Source of the DNA: an uncultured Collinsella sp.
GTDB lineage: Bacteria > Actinomycetota > Coriobacteriia > Coriobacteriales > Coriobacteriaceae
Length of the DNA: 12,561 nucleotides
NCBI GenBank assembly: GCA_900549065.1
Contig: URNC01000049.1
Coordinates: forward strand, 1 to 12,561
Direction: 5' to 3'
Each line of letters begins with the position of its first letter. The stretch's first letter is position 1. Positions 7,074 to 12,561 of this stretch are shown piece after piece. Both the position numbers and the translations under genes were made by a program. The notes under the pieces were generated by a model. That model did no database searches, was not told the origin of the DNA, and saw nothing but the letters and a program-made list of their open reading frames with translations.

Positions 7074-7079
7074 AGTATA
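7074..7079 (-). promoter_or_regulatory. Candidate -10 element of rarA
   Basis: Minus-strand TATACT (7079-7074) matches the -10 consensus at 5 of 6 positions and lies about 40 nt before the chosen rarA start. The -35 hexamer at 17-nt spacing would fall inside the LexA-like box and is weak (AACGGT), as is common where a repressor site overlaps the promoter. Confidence 0.4.
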
Positions 7080-7089
7080 CCGAATATAT

Positions 7090-7105
7090 ACGAACTACCG
7101 TTCGT
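7090..7105. promoter_or_regulatory. LexA (SOS) box in front of rarA
   Basis: A perfect palindrome ACGAAC-TACC-GTTCGT spans the end of the dGTPase gene (its stop is 7097-7095) and lies 11 nt upstream of the rarA -10 element. The core CGAAC-N4-GTTCG is the SOS box known for actinobacterial LexA (TCGAAC-N4-GTTCGA in Mycobacterium) and is close to that of Bacillus. Its place before a replication-repair gene makes a LexA operator the natural reading. Not tested experimentally here. Confidence 0.7.
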
Positions 7106-8342
7106 TAATATAGGTACGGTGTGGAAACTTCAAGCCAGGGAATAGCTTGCTCGTCAGCTCGCAGAAATAGCCGTCCGTCATGCTCGCGATGTAATCCACC
7201 ACCGCTTGATCCTTGTCGTCCTGCCAGGCATAGGTGCGATCGTAGTAGGAAAGCTGCTGCTCAATGCGCGAAATGTGATGCTTAAAGATGTAAGAGGACT
7301 CGTCGCCTTCGTTTATATCCTGCAGGCAACGGTCGTAGAGCTTTTCGAACGCCTCGCGCAGCTCCGCTTCGGAGTCGCCTTCAATGCCGCCCTTGCTATA
7401 GATCTTCTCGTAGTTCTCGCGCTTGGCTCGGCGGATTTCCTCAAACAGCTCCTCGCTCATCTCGATGCGCGGCTTGCCATAGCTGTGCTCAACGATATCG
7501 ATGGAGGCATGCGTAAGGATCCAGCTGTTGTATGCCCCACCCAGGCCATCGTCAAAGGCGTCGGGTGACAGCAGGCCCGCCGCAATGGCGTCTTGGCGAT
7601 CGCGCCCAACGTAGGCAAGGATATCCGAGATGCGGACCACGCAGCCTTCGAGCGTCATGGGACGCAGGTGCTCAATTGCGCTATAGCCCTTGGCAATGCA
7701 GTCCTCAACCGTCTGATCGAACTGGTCAAAGGAACCCATGTCCGAGAGCTCAAACACGCGTTGCTCGTACTCGCCGTTATGGCACAGCACGCCATCGAGC
7801 GTCTGGAGCGACACGTTGCGGCCGTACAGCGCATCGAGCACGCGGACCGACTGCACGTTATGGAAAAAGAAGCGGCCGGTACGCTCGTGGTAAATATCGT
7901 TGAGGAATCGCTCACCGGCATGGCCGAAGGGCGTGTGGCCCAAGTCGTGGCCTAAGCCAATCGCCTCGATCAGATCGCAGTTGAGCCCAAGGGCGCGACC
8001 GATATCGCGTGCGATACGCGAGACAAGCTGCACATGCAAACCGCGGCGCGACAAATCATCATTGCTACGGAAGCTAAAAACCTGCGTTTTGCCTGCATAG
8101 CGGGTGTACGCAGGAAGATGAAGAATCTTTTCGGTATCGCGCATAAATGCCGGTCGCATAAGCGTGCCTTTGTCGGCAGCGCGATCAATACGACGAATGA
8201 CCTGGTTGTCGTTGCAACGATACGGGTTGACAGAACCCGAAGCACGATCGGCGGAAATGCGCTCGACAAGCTCGGGCGACAACGCCGACGGAATCCGGTA
8301 CATGCGCGCCTTAATGACGGCCGTTTCTTGATTAGTTGCCAT
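7095..8342 (-). CDS. HD-domain deoxyguanosinetriphosphate triphosphohydrolase-like protein
   Basis: Predicted to hydrolyse dNTPs, classically dGTP, to the nucleoside and triphosphate, adjusting dNTP pools. The 415-residue protein shows an Arg-rich segment before the HD domain (RYAGKTQVF, 81-89), the first metal-ligand histidine in HVQLVSRIAR (103-112), the HD pair in GLGHDLGHTPFGHAGE (129-144), and the fourth ligand Asp in VVRISDILAYVGRD (235-248). These are the family signatures. The rest is helical, as in the dGTPase family. The start at 8342 is supported by AAGGAG 6 nt upstream; an in-frame ATG at 8369 lies before that ribosome site and is unlikely. It follows the prepilin peptidase gene by 31 bp and is probably co-transcribed. 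Its stop overlaps the rarA SOS box. Some family members prefer other dNTPs, so substrate is uncertain. Confidence 0.92.
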   Translation of the reverse strand: MATNQETAVIKARMYRIPSALSPELVERISADRASGSVNPYRCNDNQVIRRIDRAADKGTLMRPAFMRDTEKILHLPAYTRYAGKTQVFSFRSNDDLSRRGLHVQLVSRIARDIGRALGLNCDLIEAIGLGHDLGHTPFGHAGERFLNDIYHERTGRFFFHNVQSVRVLDALYGRNVSLQTLDGVLCHNGEYEQRVFELSDMGSFDQFDQTVEDCIAKGYSAIEHLRPMTLEGCVVRISDILAYVGRDRQDAIAAGLLSPDAFDDGLGGAYNSWILTHASIDIVEHSYGKPRIEMSEELFEEIRRAKRENYEKIYSKGGIEGDSEAELREAFEKLYDRCLQDINEGDESSYIFKHHISRIEQQLSYYDRTYAWQDDKDQAVVDYIASMTDGYFCELTSKLFPGLKFPHRTYINER

Positions 8343-8348
8343 GGCATG

Positions 8349-8354
8349 CTCCTT
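8349..8354 (-). promoter_or_regulatory. Ribosome binding site fixing the dGTPase start
   Basis: AAGGAG on the minus strand, 6 nt before the ATG at 8342. It lies inside the frame extended to the upstream ATG (8369), which argues for the shorter protein. Confidence 0.75.
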
Positions 8355-8373
8355 AAGAAGGATGCACAATCGG

Positions 8374-8796
8374 TTACAACGTGCAGCCCACGACCTCGAT
8401 TATGGCAAAAATCGGCACCAAAAACGGGAGCAATGGCAGGGAGCGCGATTTTGTGAAGAGGCAGGAGAGGGCAAGGACCAGGAGTGCGACGGCAAATGCC
8501 ACGATGCCACCCAGAGGGTCGAGCGTGCAAAGCGCGAAGAGCGCCTTGACGTCCCCCATGCCGATGCCGGGGGCGTGGCGAAGGCGCCGCCAGAGCGACT
8601 CAGTGAGCACAAGGGCAAGGTAGACGATGACCGCAAGACCGGCGTGGTAAAGCGCCGTGGTAACGCCCTTGTCGAGCCAGACGCCTGCCAACGCCGCCAC
8701 CGCACACACGCCGGCAAGCTCATTGGGAAACCGTCGCTCACGGGCATCAACCAACGCACCGGCAAAGATGCAAATCCAAAATGGGATGTAGGACAT
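8374..8796 (-). CDS. Minimal type IV prepilin peptidase (A24 aspartic peptidase)
   Basis: A 140-residue hydrophobic protein of the A24 family, which cleaves the leader peptides of type IV pilin-like proteins at the cytoplasmic membrane. Both catalytic aspartates are visible: D17 in DARERRFPNEL (family pattern Dx..xPN) and D82 in GIGMGDVKAL (GxGD motif, 79-82). Hydrophobic segments lie at about 5-16, 26-41, 50-66, 84-112 and 120-138. It lacks the N-terminal cysteine-rich methylase domain of PilD/ComC, so it resembles TadV/CpaA- or archaeal FlaK-type enzymes. The start at 8796 is set by a strong AAGGAGG 6 nt upstream; the frame is open further upstream but without support. No pilin, pilus ATPase or secretion gene is in the window, so its substrates are encoded elsewhere. 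The gene precedes the dGTPase gene by 31 bp. Confidence 0.88.
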   Translation of the reverse strand: MSYIPFWICIFAGALVDARERRFPNELAGVCAVAALAGVWLDKGVTTALYHAGLAVIVYLALVLTESLWRRLRHAPGIGMGDVKALFALCTLDPLGGIVAFAVALLVLALSCLFTKSRSLPLLPFLVPIFAIIEVVGCTL

Positions 8797-8802
8797 CGCG
8801 CA

Positions 8803-8809
8803 CCTCCTT
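8803..8809 (-). promoter_or_regulatory. Strong ribosome binding site of the prepilin peptidase gene
   Basis: AAGGAGG on the minus strand, 6 nt before the ATG at 8796; it decides between this start and the longer open frame that begins at 8841. Confidence 0.85.
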
Positions 8810-8828
8810 GGGCAGCTACTCGAAAGCA

Positions 8829-8869
8829 AAAACCACCACAAAGGTGCCTGTCCCCTTTGTGGTGGTTTT
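8829..8869 (-). terminator. Long perfect hairpin after the glycosyltransferase gene, GGGGAC-containing repeat-like element
   Basis: A perfect 16-bp inverted repeat, AAAACCACCACAAAGG (8829-8844) against CCTTTGTGGTGGTTTT (8854-8869), has a 9-nt loop. On the minus strand the second arm ends in TTTT and continues to a fifth T, so it can act as an intrinsic terminator for the glycosyltransferase gene whose stop is 9 nt before. The arm/loop junction reads GGGGACAGGCACC, which from memory resembles dispersed hairpins seen in many copies in Coriobacteria and other anaerobes; it may be a repeat element as well as a terminator. Confidence 0.75.
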
Positions 8870-8877
8870 GGTGGTGG

Positions 8878-10173
8878 TTATTTGGCGCCTTGCATGACCT
8901 CGTCGAGGGTAACGTTGACGGCGTGCTGCGTCGGGACCCAGTCGACCTTTAGGAACAGGGCCGCCACCGTGATGGGGATATAGCTGAACATAAAGATCGG
9001 GAAGGTAAACAGGTTGGTCACCAAACGCCACTTTTGCGCGCAGTGAATATGCTTGTACTCAAAGATGGTCGTGAGCAGTGCCAGGATAAAGAAGGTCTGG
9101 TACATCATCGCGAAGGTCATGATGAGCGAAGCGGCACAAGCTTGCATCTCGACCTCGGTGGACAAGAAGCCGTGCGAAAGCCCGCCCACGATGAGGAAGG
9201 TCGCGTTGGCGAGCATGGAGATCAGGGACAGCAGCATGCCCGGAGCGATGGTCATAAACATGTCGTAGGCAGCAAAGCGATGATAGCGGAACGTCGATTT
9301 GACAAGATGCTTGCCGTAGGTAAAAAAGACCTGGTAGAAGCCCTTGGTCCAACGCATGCGCTGTTTCCAGGACGCCTTAAACGTCACCGGCTGCTCATCA
9401 AAGAACTCCGCCGGCGCATATCCAATGCGAATGCCGTGAATGGCGCAGAACGTGGTGAACTGGATGTCCTCGGTCAGCGTATGGAACTGCCAACCGTGCA
9501 TGCCCTCGATCACGCTGGCGGAGATGAGGTAGCCCGAACCCGAGACGGCGCAAGACGTCTTGCAGATGTTACGCGCGTTGTTGAGAAAGCGCGCCTCGCG
9601 CAGATACCAGGTGGCATTAGCTGCAGAGATCCACGAGCTGCCGAAGTTCTTGGAATTACGATAGCTCGTGACCACATGGAAGCCCTGGTCAAAGGCATCA
9701 TTCATCTTGGAGACGTAATCGCGGGAGATAACGTTGTCGGCGTCGAAGATAAAGTAGCCCTCAAACGTATCGGGATACTCGTTGAGAATGCGATCGAAAC
9801 CAAAGTCCATGACCCAGCTCTTACCCTTGCGGGCCAGGTCATTGCGCTCGTAAACAATGGCACCGGCCTCGCGCGCGAGCTGCGCGGTGTTGTCGGTGCA
9901 GGCGTCGGCAACGACAAAGACCTCGATGAGCTCGGACGGATAGTCCTGATCCTTAATGGAGCGTACGAGATTGGCAATTACTGCTTCCTCGTTATGTGCC
10001 GCAATAAAGAAGGCGTAGCGGTGGAGTTTTTTGGCCTTGGGCGGCGCGACCTCGCCACGAAGAGCGCCGATGACAAAGAAGACGACCTGATACAGAAAAC
10101 AGACCGTGAGCAGCGTGACGACAATCTGGTTGAAGATCACGATGGGTGTGTTGGTTTGTAAAAAGGCGAGCAT
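8878..10173 (-). CDS. Processive family 2 membrane glycosyltransferase
   Basis: A 431-residue protein of the cellulose/hyaluronan/poly-N-acetylglucosamine synthase type, which uses a nucleotide sugar to extend a polysaccharide at the cytoplasmic membrane. An N-terminal transmembrane segment (about 11-38) is followed by a GT-A domain with AAHNEE (58-63), the substrate-binding ADACTDN (89-95), the metal-binding DAD (144-146), the catalytic-base TED (234-236) and QRMRW (271-275), the Q..RW motif of processive enzymes. Hydrophobic segments follow at about 300-330, 340-370 and 390-415. Sugar and product cannot be told; there is no PilZ domain. The start at 10173 has GGGAG 5 nt upstream. It stands alone between rluD and a strong hairpin, so it is probably a one-gene unit with its own weak promoter upstream. 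It could also add single sugars to a lipid carrier, since the Q..RW motif is not fully diagnostic. Confidence 0.88.
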   Translation of the reverse strand: MLAFLQTNTPIVIFNQIVVTLLTVCFLYQVVFFVIGALRGEVAPPKAKKLHRYAFFIAAHNEEAVIANLVRSIKDQDYPSELIEVFVVADACTDNTAQLAREAGAIVYERNDLARKGKSWVMDFGFDRILNEYPDTFEGYFIFDADNVISRDYVSKMNDAFDQGFHVVTSYRNSKNFGSSWISAANATWYLREARFLNNARNICKTSCAVSGSGYLISASVIEGMHGWQFHTLTEDIQFTTFCAIHGIRIGYAPAEFFDEQPVTFKASWKQRMRWTKGFYQVFFTYGKHLVKSTFRYHRFAAYDMFMTIAPGMLLSLISMLANATFLIVGGLSHGFLSTEVEMQACAASLIMTFAMMYQTFFILALLTTIFEYKHIHCAQKWRLVTNLFTFPIFMFSYIPITVAALFLKVDWVPTQHAVNVTLDEVMQGAK

Positions 10174-10210
10174 GCAGGCTCCCAGGAACGCGTTACGTAA
10201 ACAATCGTAT

Positions 10211-10237
10211 ATCTTACCGCAGGCTTAACGAGTTCAA
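10211..10237 (-). promoter_or_regulatory. Candidate promoter of the glycosyltransferase gene
   Basis: On the minus strand TTGAAC (10237-10232; 4 of 6 consensus) and TAAGAT (10216-10211; 4 of 6) are 15 nt apart, about 40 nt before the glycosyltransferase ATG in the 82-bp gap after rluD. The spacing is short, so the call is tentative. Confidence 0.3.
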
Positions 10238-10255
10238 GAAACCACCTAATACCGG

Positions 10256-11269
10256 CTAGGCTTCGAGCAGGCCGAGCTGCGGGACGATGTCGTCACCGGC
10301 AGCGGTGCGGCCGAGCGAACGCGGGGCCAGGTCGTCAAGAACCGCAGCGAGATCCCACGGCAGCTCATCGCGGCACTCAATACGCTCCCCCGTCACGGGA
10401 TGGTCGAATGCGACGCGCCAGGAATGAAGAAATTGCCTGGTCAGGCCCTGATCGGCACGCGCATCGCACTTGCCGTAGAGTGGATCGCCCACGCAGGCGT
10501 GGTTGATATGGCGCATGTGCACGCGAATCTGATGCGTGCGGCCCGTAAACAGGTGGCACTCGACGAGCGTGTAGCCGTCGTCAAAGCGCGTGGAATCAAA
10601 GCGCTCGAGCACCTTAAAGGTCGTAATGGCCTGGCGCGCGAAAGGATCGTCCGAAACCGCCATCTTGACACGGTCGCGCGTCGATCGGGCAATGCCGGTG
10701 TTGATGGTGCCCTCATCCATAGCGATATGTCCGTGAACGAGCGTAATGTAGCGGCGGTCGAGCGTGCGCGTACGGATAAGATTTTGGAGCGCGCGCTGGG
10801 TGTCATCGTCCTTGGCCGCAAGCATGAGACCCGAGGTATCGCGATCCAAGCGATGCACGATACCGGGGCGGTCCTCGCCCTGCACGGTGCCCAGGTGGTC
10901 GATACCGCAGTGATAAACCAGGGCATTCGCGAGCGTACCGCTCTCATGACCATGCGCAGGATGGCACACCAGGCCGCGCTGCTTGGAGAGCACGATAAGG
11001 TAGTCGTCCTCATAGCGAATGTCGAGCGGGATGGCCTCGGGAATCACATCGGTGGGATCGTGCGGCTCGGGCAAATCGACCGAAATACGATCGCCGGCTC
11101 GCACGGCGTACTTTTTGGACAGGCAGGTCTCGCCATTGACTACTACGGCACCGCCCTCAATCAGATGCGCGCAGGCAGAGCGCGTAGGGCAGCCGTCATT
11201 GGCGCCCAGATAGGCGTCAAGACGCTGACCAGCGGCATCGTCGGCAACAAGGATATGGATGTCGGCCAT
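10256..11269 (-). CDS. rluD: RluA/RluD-family 23S rRNA pseudouridine synthase
   Basis: Converts uridine to pseudouridine in RNA, probably large-subunit rRNA. The 337-residue protein has an N-terminal S4 RNA-binding domain (about 14-75, including AGQRLDAYLG and the VVVNGE turn) and a catalytic domain (about 85-300). The catalytic motif GIVHRLDRDTSGLMLAAK is at 136-153, with D142 as the catalytic aspartate; RTHQIRVHM and GDPLYG, both typical of the family, follow near the C-terminal end of the domain. Length fits RluD. The family has several specificities (RluA, RluC, RluD), so the symbol rests on the S4 domain and gene order. Its ATG overlaps the lspA stop by one base (TAATG), so the two are co-translated; the order ileS-lspA-rluD-like also occurs in Bacillus (ileS...lspA-ylyB). 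Confidence 0.92.
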   Translation of the reverse strand: MADIHILVADDAAGQRLDAYLGANDGCPTRSACAHLIEGGAVVVNGETCLSKKYAVRAGDRISVDLPEPHDPTDVIPEAIPLDIRYEDDYLIVLSKQRGLVCHPAHGHESGTLANALVYHCGIDHLGTVQGEDRPGIVHRLDRDTSGLMLAAKDDDTQRALQNLIRTRTLDRRYITLVHGHIAMDEGTINTGIARSTRDRVKMAVSDDPFARQAITTFKVLERFDSTRFDDGYTLVECHLFTGRTHQIRVHMRHINHACVGDPLYGKCDARADQGLTRQFLHSWRVAFDHPVTGERIECRDELPWDLAAVLDDLAPRSLGRTAAGDDIVPQLGLLEA

Positions 11270-11868
11270 TAGCGCTCATTCCTTTCGCGAATCTTGCGGG
11301 CACGCTCCCCACGCTGCTGGGCCTTGCGCTTAGCGCGGGCCTCGTCACGGGCGTTAAGCTCGGCGGTCGCATCGACCTCACGGGCGGCGGGACTCAAGAA
11401 CATGTAGCCGAAAAGGGCGAGCACGACGCCCAAGGTAATGCCGATATCGGCCACATTGAAGACGGGGAAGTCGATGAAGGTGGTGGCAATAAAATCGGTC
11501 ACGAAGCCAAAGGCCAAACGATCGATAGCGTTGCCGATAGCACCGCCCGCAACCATCGCCATGCCCACAACCTCAAGATGGGCGAGCTGGGGTGCACGAA
11601 CGAGGTACACGGCAATAGCGATAATGACCGCCAACGCCAGCACGGCAAACGCGATGCCATGCCCCTCACCCATACTAAAGGCAGCACCGATATTGCGGAC
11701 AAACATAAAGTCGATGACACCGGGGATGACAGTCACATGCAAAGCTTCGCCCACGGCACGAACCGCAAGCTTGGTCAGCTGGTCAACAAGCAGCACAACC
11801 AGCGCCACCCCACCAGCAACACCCAACCGCCAACGCAAAGGCGGCGTCATATCCCCAGCACGACCCAA
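11269..11868 (-). CDS. lspA: Lipoprotein signal peptidase II
   Basis: Cleaves signal peptides from diacylglyceryl-modified prolipoproteins at the outer face of the cytoplasmic membrane. The protein of up to 199 residues has four hydrophobic segments (about 13-30, 70-90, 95-113, 137-158), the conserved VRNIGAAFS (57-65), and the catalytic aspartates in GNAIDRLAFGFVTDF (D116) and FNVADIGIT (D141). After the last helix comes an unusual highly charged tail of about 40 residues, rich in Arg, Lys, Glu and Ala. The start is uncertain: TTG at 11868 has AGGGGA 5 nt upstream, whereas the ATG at 11850 (MTPPLR) has its GGGGA only 1-2 nt away, so TTG is preferred; the difference is six residues. It begins the lspA-rluD unit, separated from ileS by two stem-loops. 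Confidence 0.93.
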   Translation of the reverse strand: MGRAGDMTPPLRWRLGVAGGVALVVLLVDQLTKLAVRAVGEALHVTVIPGVIDFMFVRNIGAAFSMGEGHGIAFAVLALAVIIAIAVYLVRAPQLAHLEVVGMAMVAGGAIGNAIDRLAFGFVTDFIATTFIDFPVFNVADIGITLGVVLALFGYMFLSPAAREVDATAELNARDEARAKRKAQQRGERARKIRERNER

Positions 11869-11873
11869 TTCAA

Positions 11874-11879
11874 TCCCCT
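11874..11879 (-). promoter_or_regulatory. Ribosome binding site supporting a TTG start for lspA
   Basis: AGGGGA on the minus strand, 5 nt before the TTG codon at 11868-11866. It is the reason for choosing the TTG over the ATG at 11850. Confidence 0.5.
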
Positions 11880-11920
11880 ACCCTCAAGATCATCGAATTC
11901 CGTTTAACGCAAGTAAACAT

Positions 11921-11926
11921 CTTATA
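11921..11926 (-). promoter_or_regulatory. Possible -10 element upstream of lspA
   Basis: Minus-strand TATAAG (11926-11921) matches the -10 consensus at 5 of 6 positions and lies about 55 nt before the lspA start, downstream of the ileS terminator. No good -35 hexamer is seen at the usual spacing. Confidence 0.25.
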
Positions 11927-11980
11927 TTGCCACAAGCAGAGCGCACGACATATCCACCAACGCAAGCGAAATAACCAGCT

Positions 11981-12019
11981 AAAAACGAAAGCGGCATTCC
12001 GAAAAACAGAATGCCGCTT
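11981..12019 (-). terminator. Intrinsic terminator after ileS
   Basis: A perfect 11-bp stem, AAGCGGCATTC (11989-11999) against GAATGCCGCTT (12009-12019), with a 9-nt loop. On the minus strand it is followed by TCG and TTTTT (11985-11981). It lies about 65 nt after the ileS stop and separates ileS from lspA-rluD. Confidence 0.85.
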
Positions 12020-12037
12020 GGACGTGACAAAAGTTGA

Positions 12038-12084
12038 CGTTGGGGACGTTCTTGTTTGACAGTCGTTTAAAAACGTCCCCAACG
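12038..12084. repeat. 13-bp inverted repeat (GGGGACGTT hairpin) just after ileS
   Basis: Perfect arms CGTTGGGGACGTT (12038-12050) and AACGTCCCCAACG (12072-12084) flank a 21-nt loop, one base beyond the ileS stop codon. No T-run follows on the minus strand, so it is not a classical terminator; one lies 19 bp further on. It shares the GGGGAC core with the hairpin at 8829-8869. It may be a dispersed repeat or an mRNA 3'-end stabiliser. Confidence 0.7.
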
Positions 12085-12085
12085 G

Positions 12086-12561
12086 TTAGTTCAGCGCGTC
12101 AGCGCAGCGCTTGCAGATATGCGCGTGGCCGTTGTACTCGCCGACGGTGGTGCGGTAGTTCCAGCAACGGTCGCAGCACTCGCCCTCGGCAGCCTCGATG
12201 GCAACGGAGAGCTCCTCGCCCTGGGTCAGCTCAACATCGGAGACGATGTAGAACTCGGCCAGATCGACGGCCTTGTCGCCGGTCAGCAGCGCGTACATCT
12301 CGGCGGGAACGACCGCCTTGACGCGGACCTGCTGGCTCTTGGTGAAGGTGCCGGCGGAGCGGGCATCCTCAAGGGCCTTGGTCACGGCGCTACGGAGCTC
12401 GAGCGAAGCCTCGAGCACGCCCTCGAACTCATTGGCCTCGTCGACCGTGATGGGCGACTTGTACCAATCGAGCAGCGCGGCGTACTTCTGGTGGTCAACG
12501 CAGCCGGCAGGCGCATAGGCCATGGCCTCGTCGACCGTGTAGGACAGGATCGGCTGCAGGT
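12086..12561 (-). CDS. ileS: Isoleucyl-tRNA synthetase, C-terminal part (gene enters from the window edge)
   Basis: Charges tRNA-Ile with isoleucine. Only the last 157 or so residues are present; the catalytic domain lies beyond base 12561. The visible part is the end of the anticodon-binding domain (LQPILSYTVDEAM, then helical segments with LELRSAVTKALEDAR) and the C-terminal zinc finger: CCDRCWNYR followed by HICKRCADALN at the end, i.e. two CxxC pairs of the FPG/IleRS type. The frame is open through the edge and ends at TAA (12088-12086). This is the form of bacterial IleS that has a C-terminal zinc domain. It is followed by two stem-loops and then lspA, matching the ileS-lspA order of Bacillus. 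Any T-box control would be upstream, outside the window. Confidence 0.93.
   Translation of the reverse strand, partial: LQPILSYTVDEAMAYAPAGCVDHQKYAALLDWYKSPITVDEANEFEGVLEASLELRSAVTKALEDARSAGTFTKSQQVRVKAVVPAEMYALLTGDKAVDLAEFYIVSDVELTQGEELSVAIEAAEGECCDRCWNYRTTVGEYNGHAHICKRCADALN

Noticed and set aside
8829..8882. CRISPR-like or tandem repeat from the CCACCAC units
   Set aside because: The units are the two arms of one hairpin plus a short partial copy at the end of the glycosyltransferase gene; no regular repeat-spacer pattern.
9034..10161. Plus-strand open frame of 375 codons opposite the glycosyltransferase gene
   Set aside because: Fully antisense to a gene with clear catalytic motifs; no domain visible.
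10400..11272. Plus-strand open frame of 290 codons opposite rluD
   Set aside because: Antisense shadow of the pseudouridine synthase gene with no motif of its own.

Overview
The window reads as ordinary chromosome from a high-GC anaerobic actinobacterium of the class Coriobacteriia, most likely Collinsella or a close relative. This is inferred from protein character, codon bias and gene order, not from a search. Every convincing gene is on the minus strand, so transcription runs from high to low coordinates. The long plus-strand reading frames are shadows of these genes. I see no tRNA, rRNA, CRISPR array, insertion sequence or phage gene.

In transcription order: the 3' end of ileS (12561-12086) is followed by two stem-loops. 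Next come lspA and rluD, overlapping by one base; ileS-lspA-rluD order is also known from Bacillus. Then come a processive family 2 glycosyltransferase (10173-8878), a strong hairpin, a minimal type IV prepilin peptidase (8796-8374) and an HD-domain dGTPase (8342-7095). The replication-repair ATPase gene rarA (7034-5685) is preceded by a near-perfect LexA/SOS box.

The centre holds a tightly coupled four-gene unit (5589-2433): a membrane-anchored DUF948 coiled-coil protein, a small RsbW-like protein that has lost a key ATP-binding residue, a SigB/SigF-type stress sigma factor and an AI-2E/PerM-family membrane protein. It ends in a clear intrinsic terminator at 2353-2381. It looks like a self-contained stress-response module set between rarA and alaS.

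The last gene is alaS (from 2280 to beyond base 1). It is broken: about 120 bp are missing at a sharp junction at 579-582. This removes the HxxxH half of the editing-site metal motif and shifts the frame. The 5' part still encodes the full aminoacylation domain. The 3' part, with the CxxxH motif and the start of the C-Ala region, is intact but out of frame. It is either a true deletion or an assembly error, and it is the most important point to check.

No stretch over 300 bp lacks a gene. The largest gap, 11869-12085, holds two stem-loops and a weak candidate promoter.
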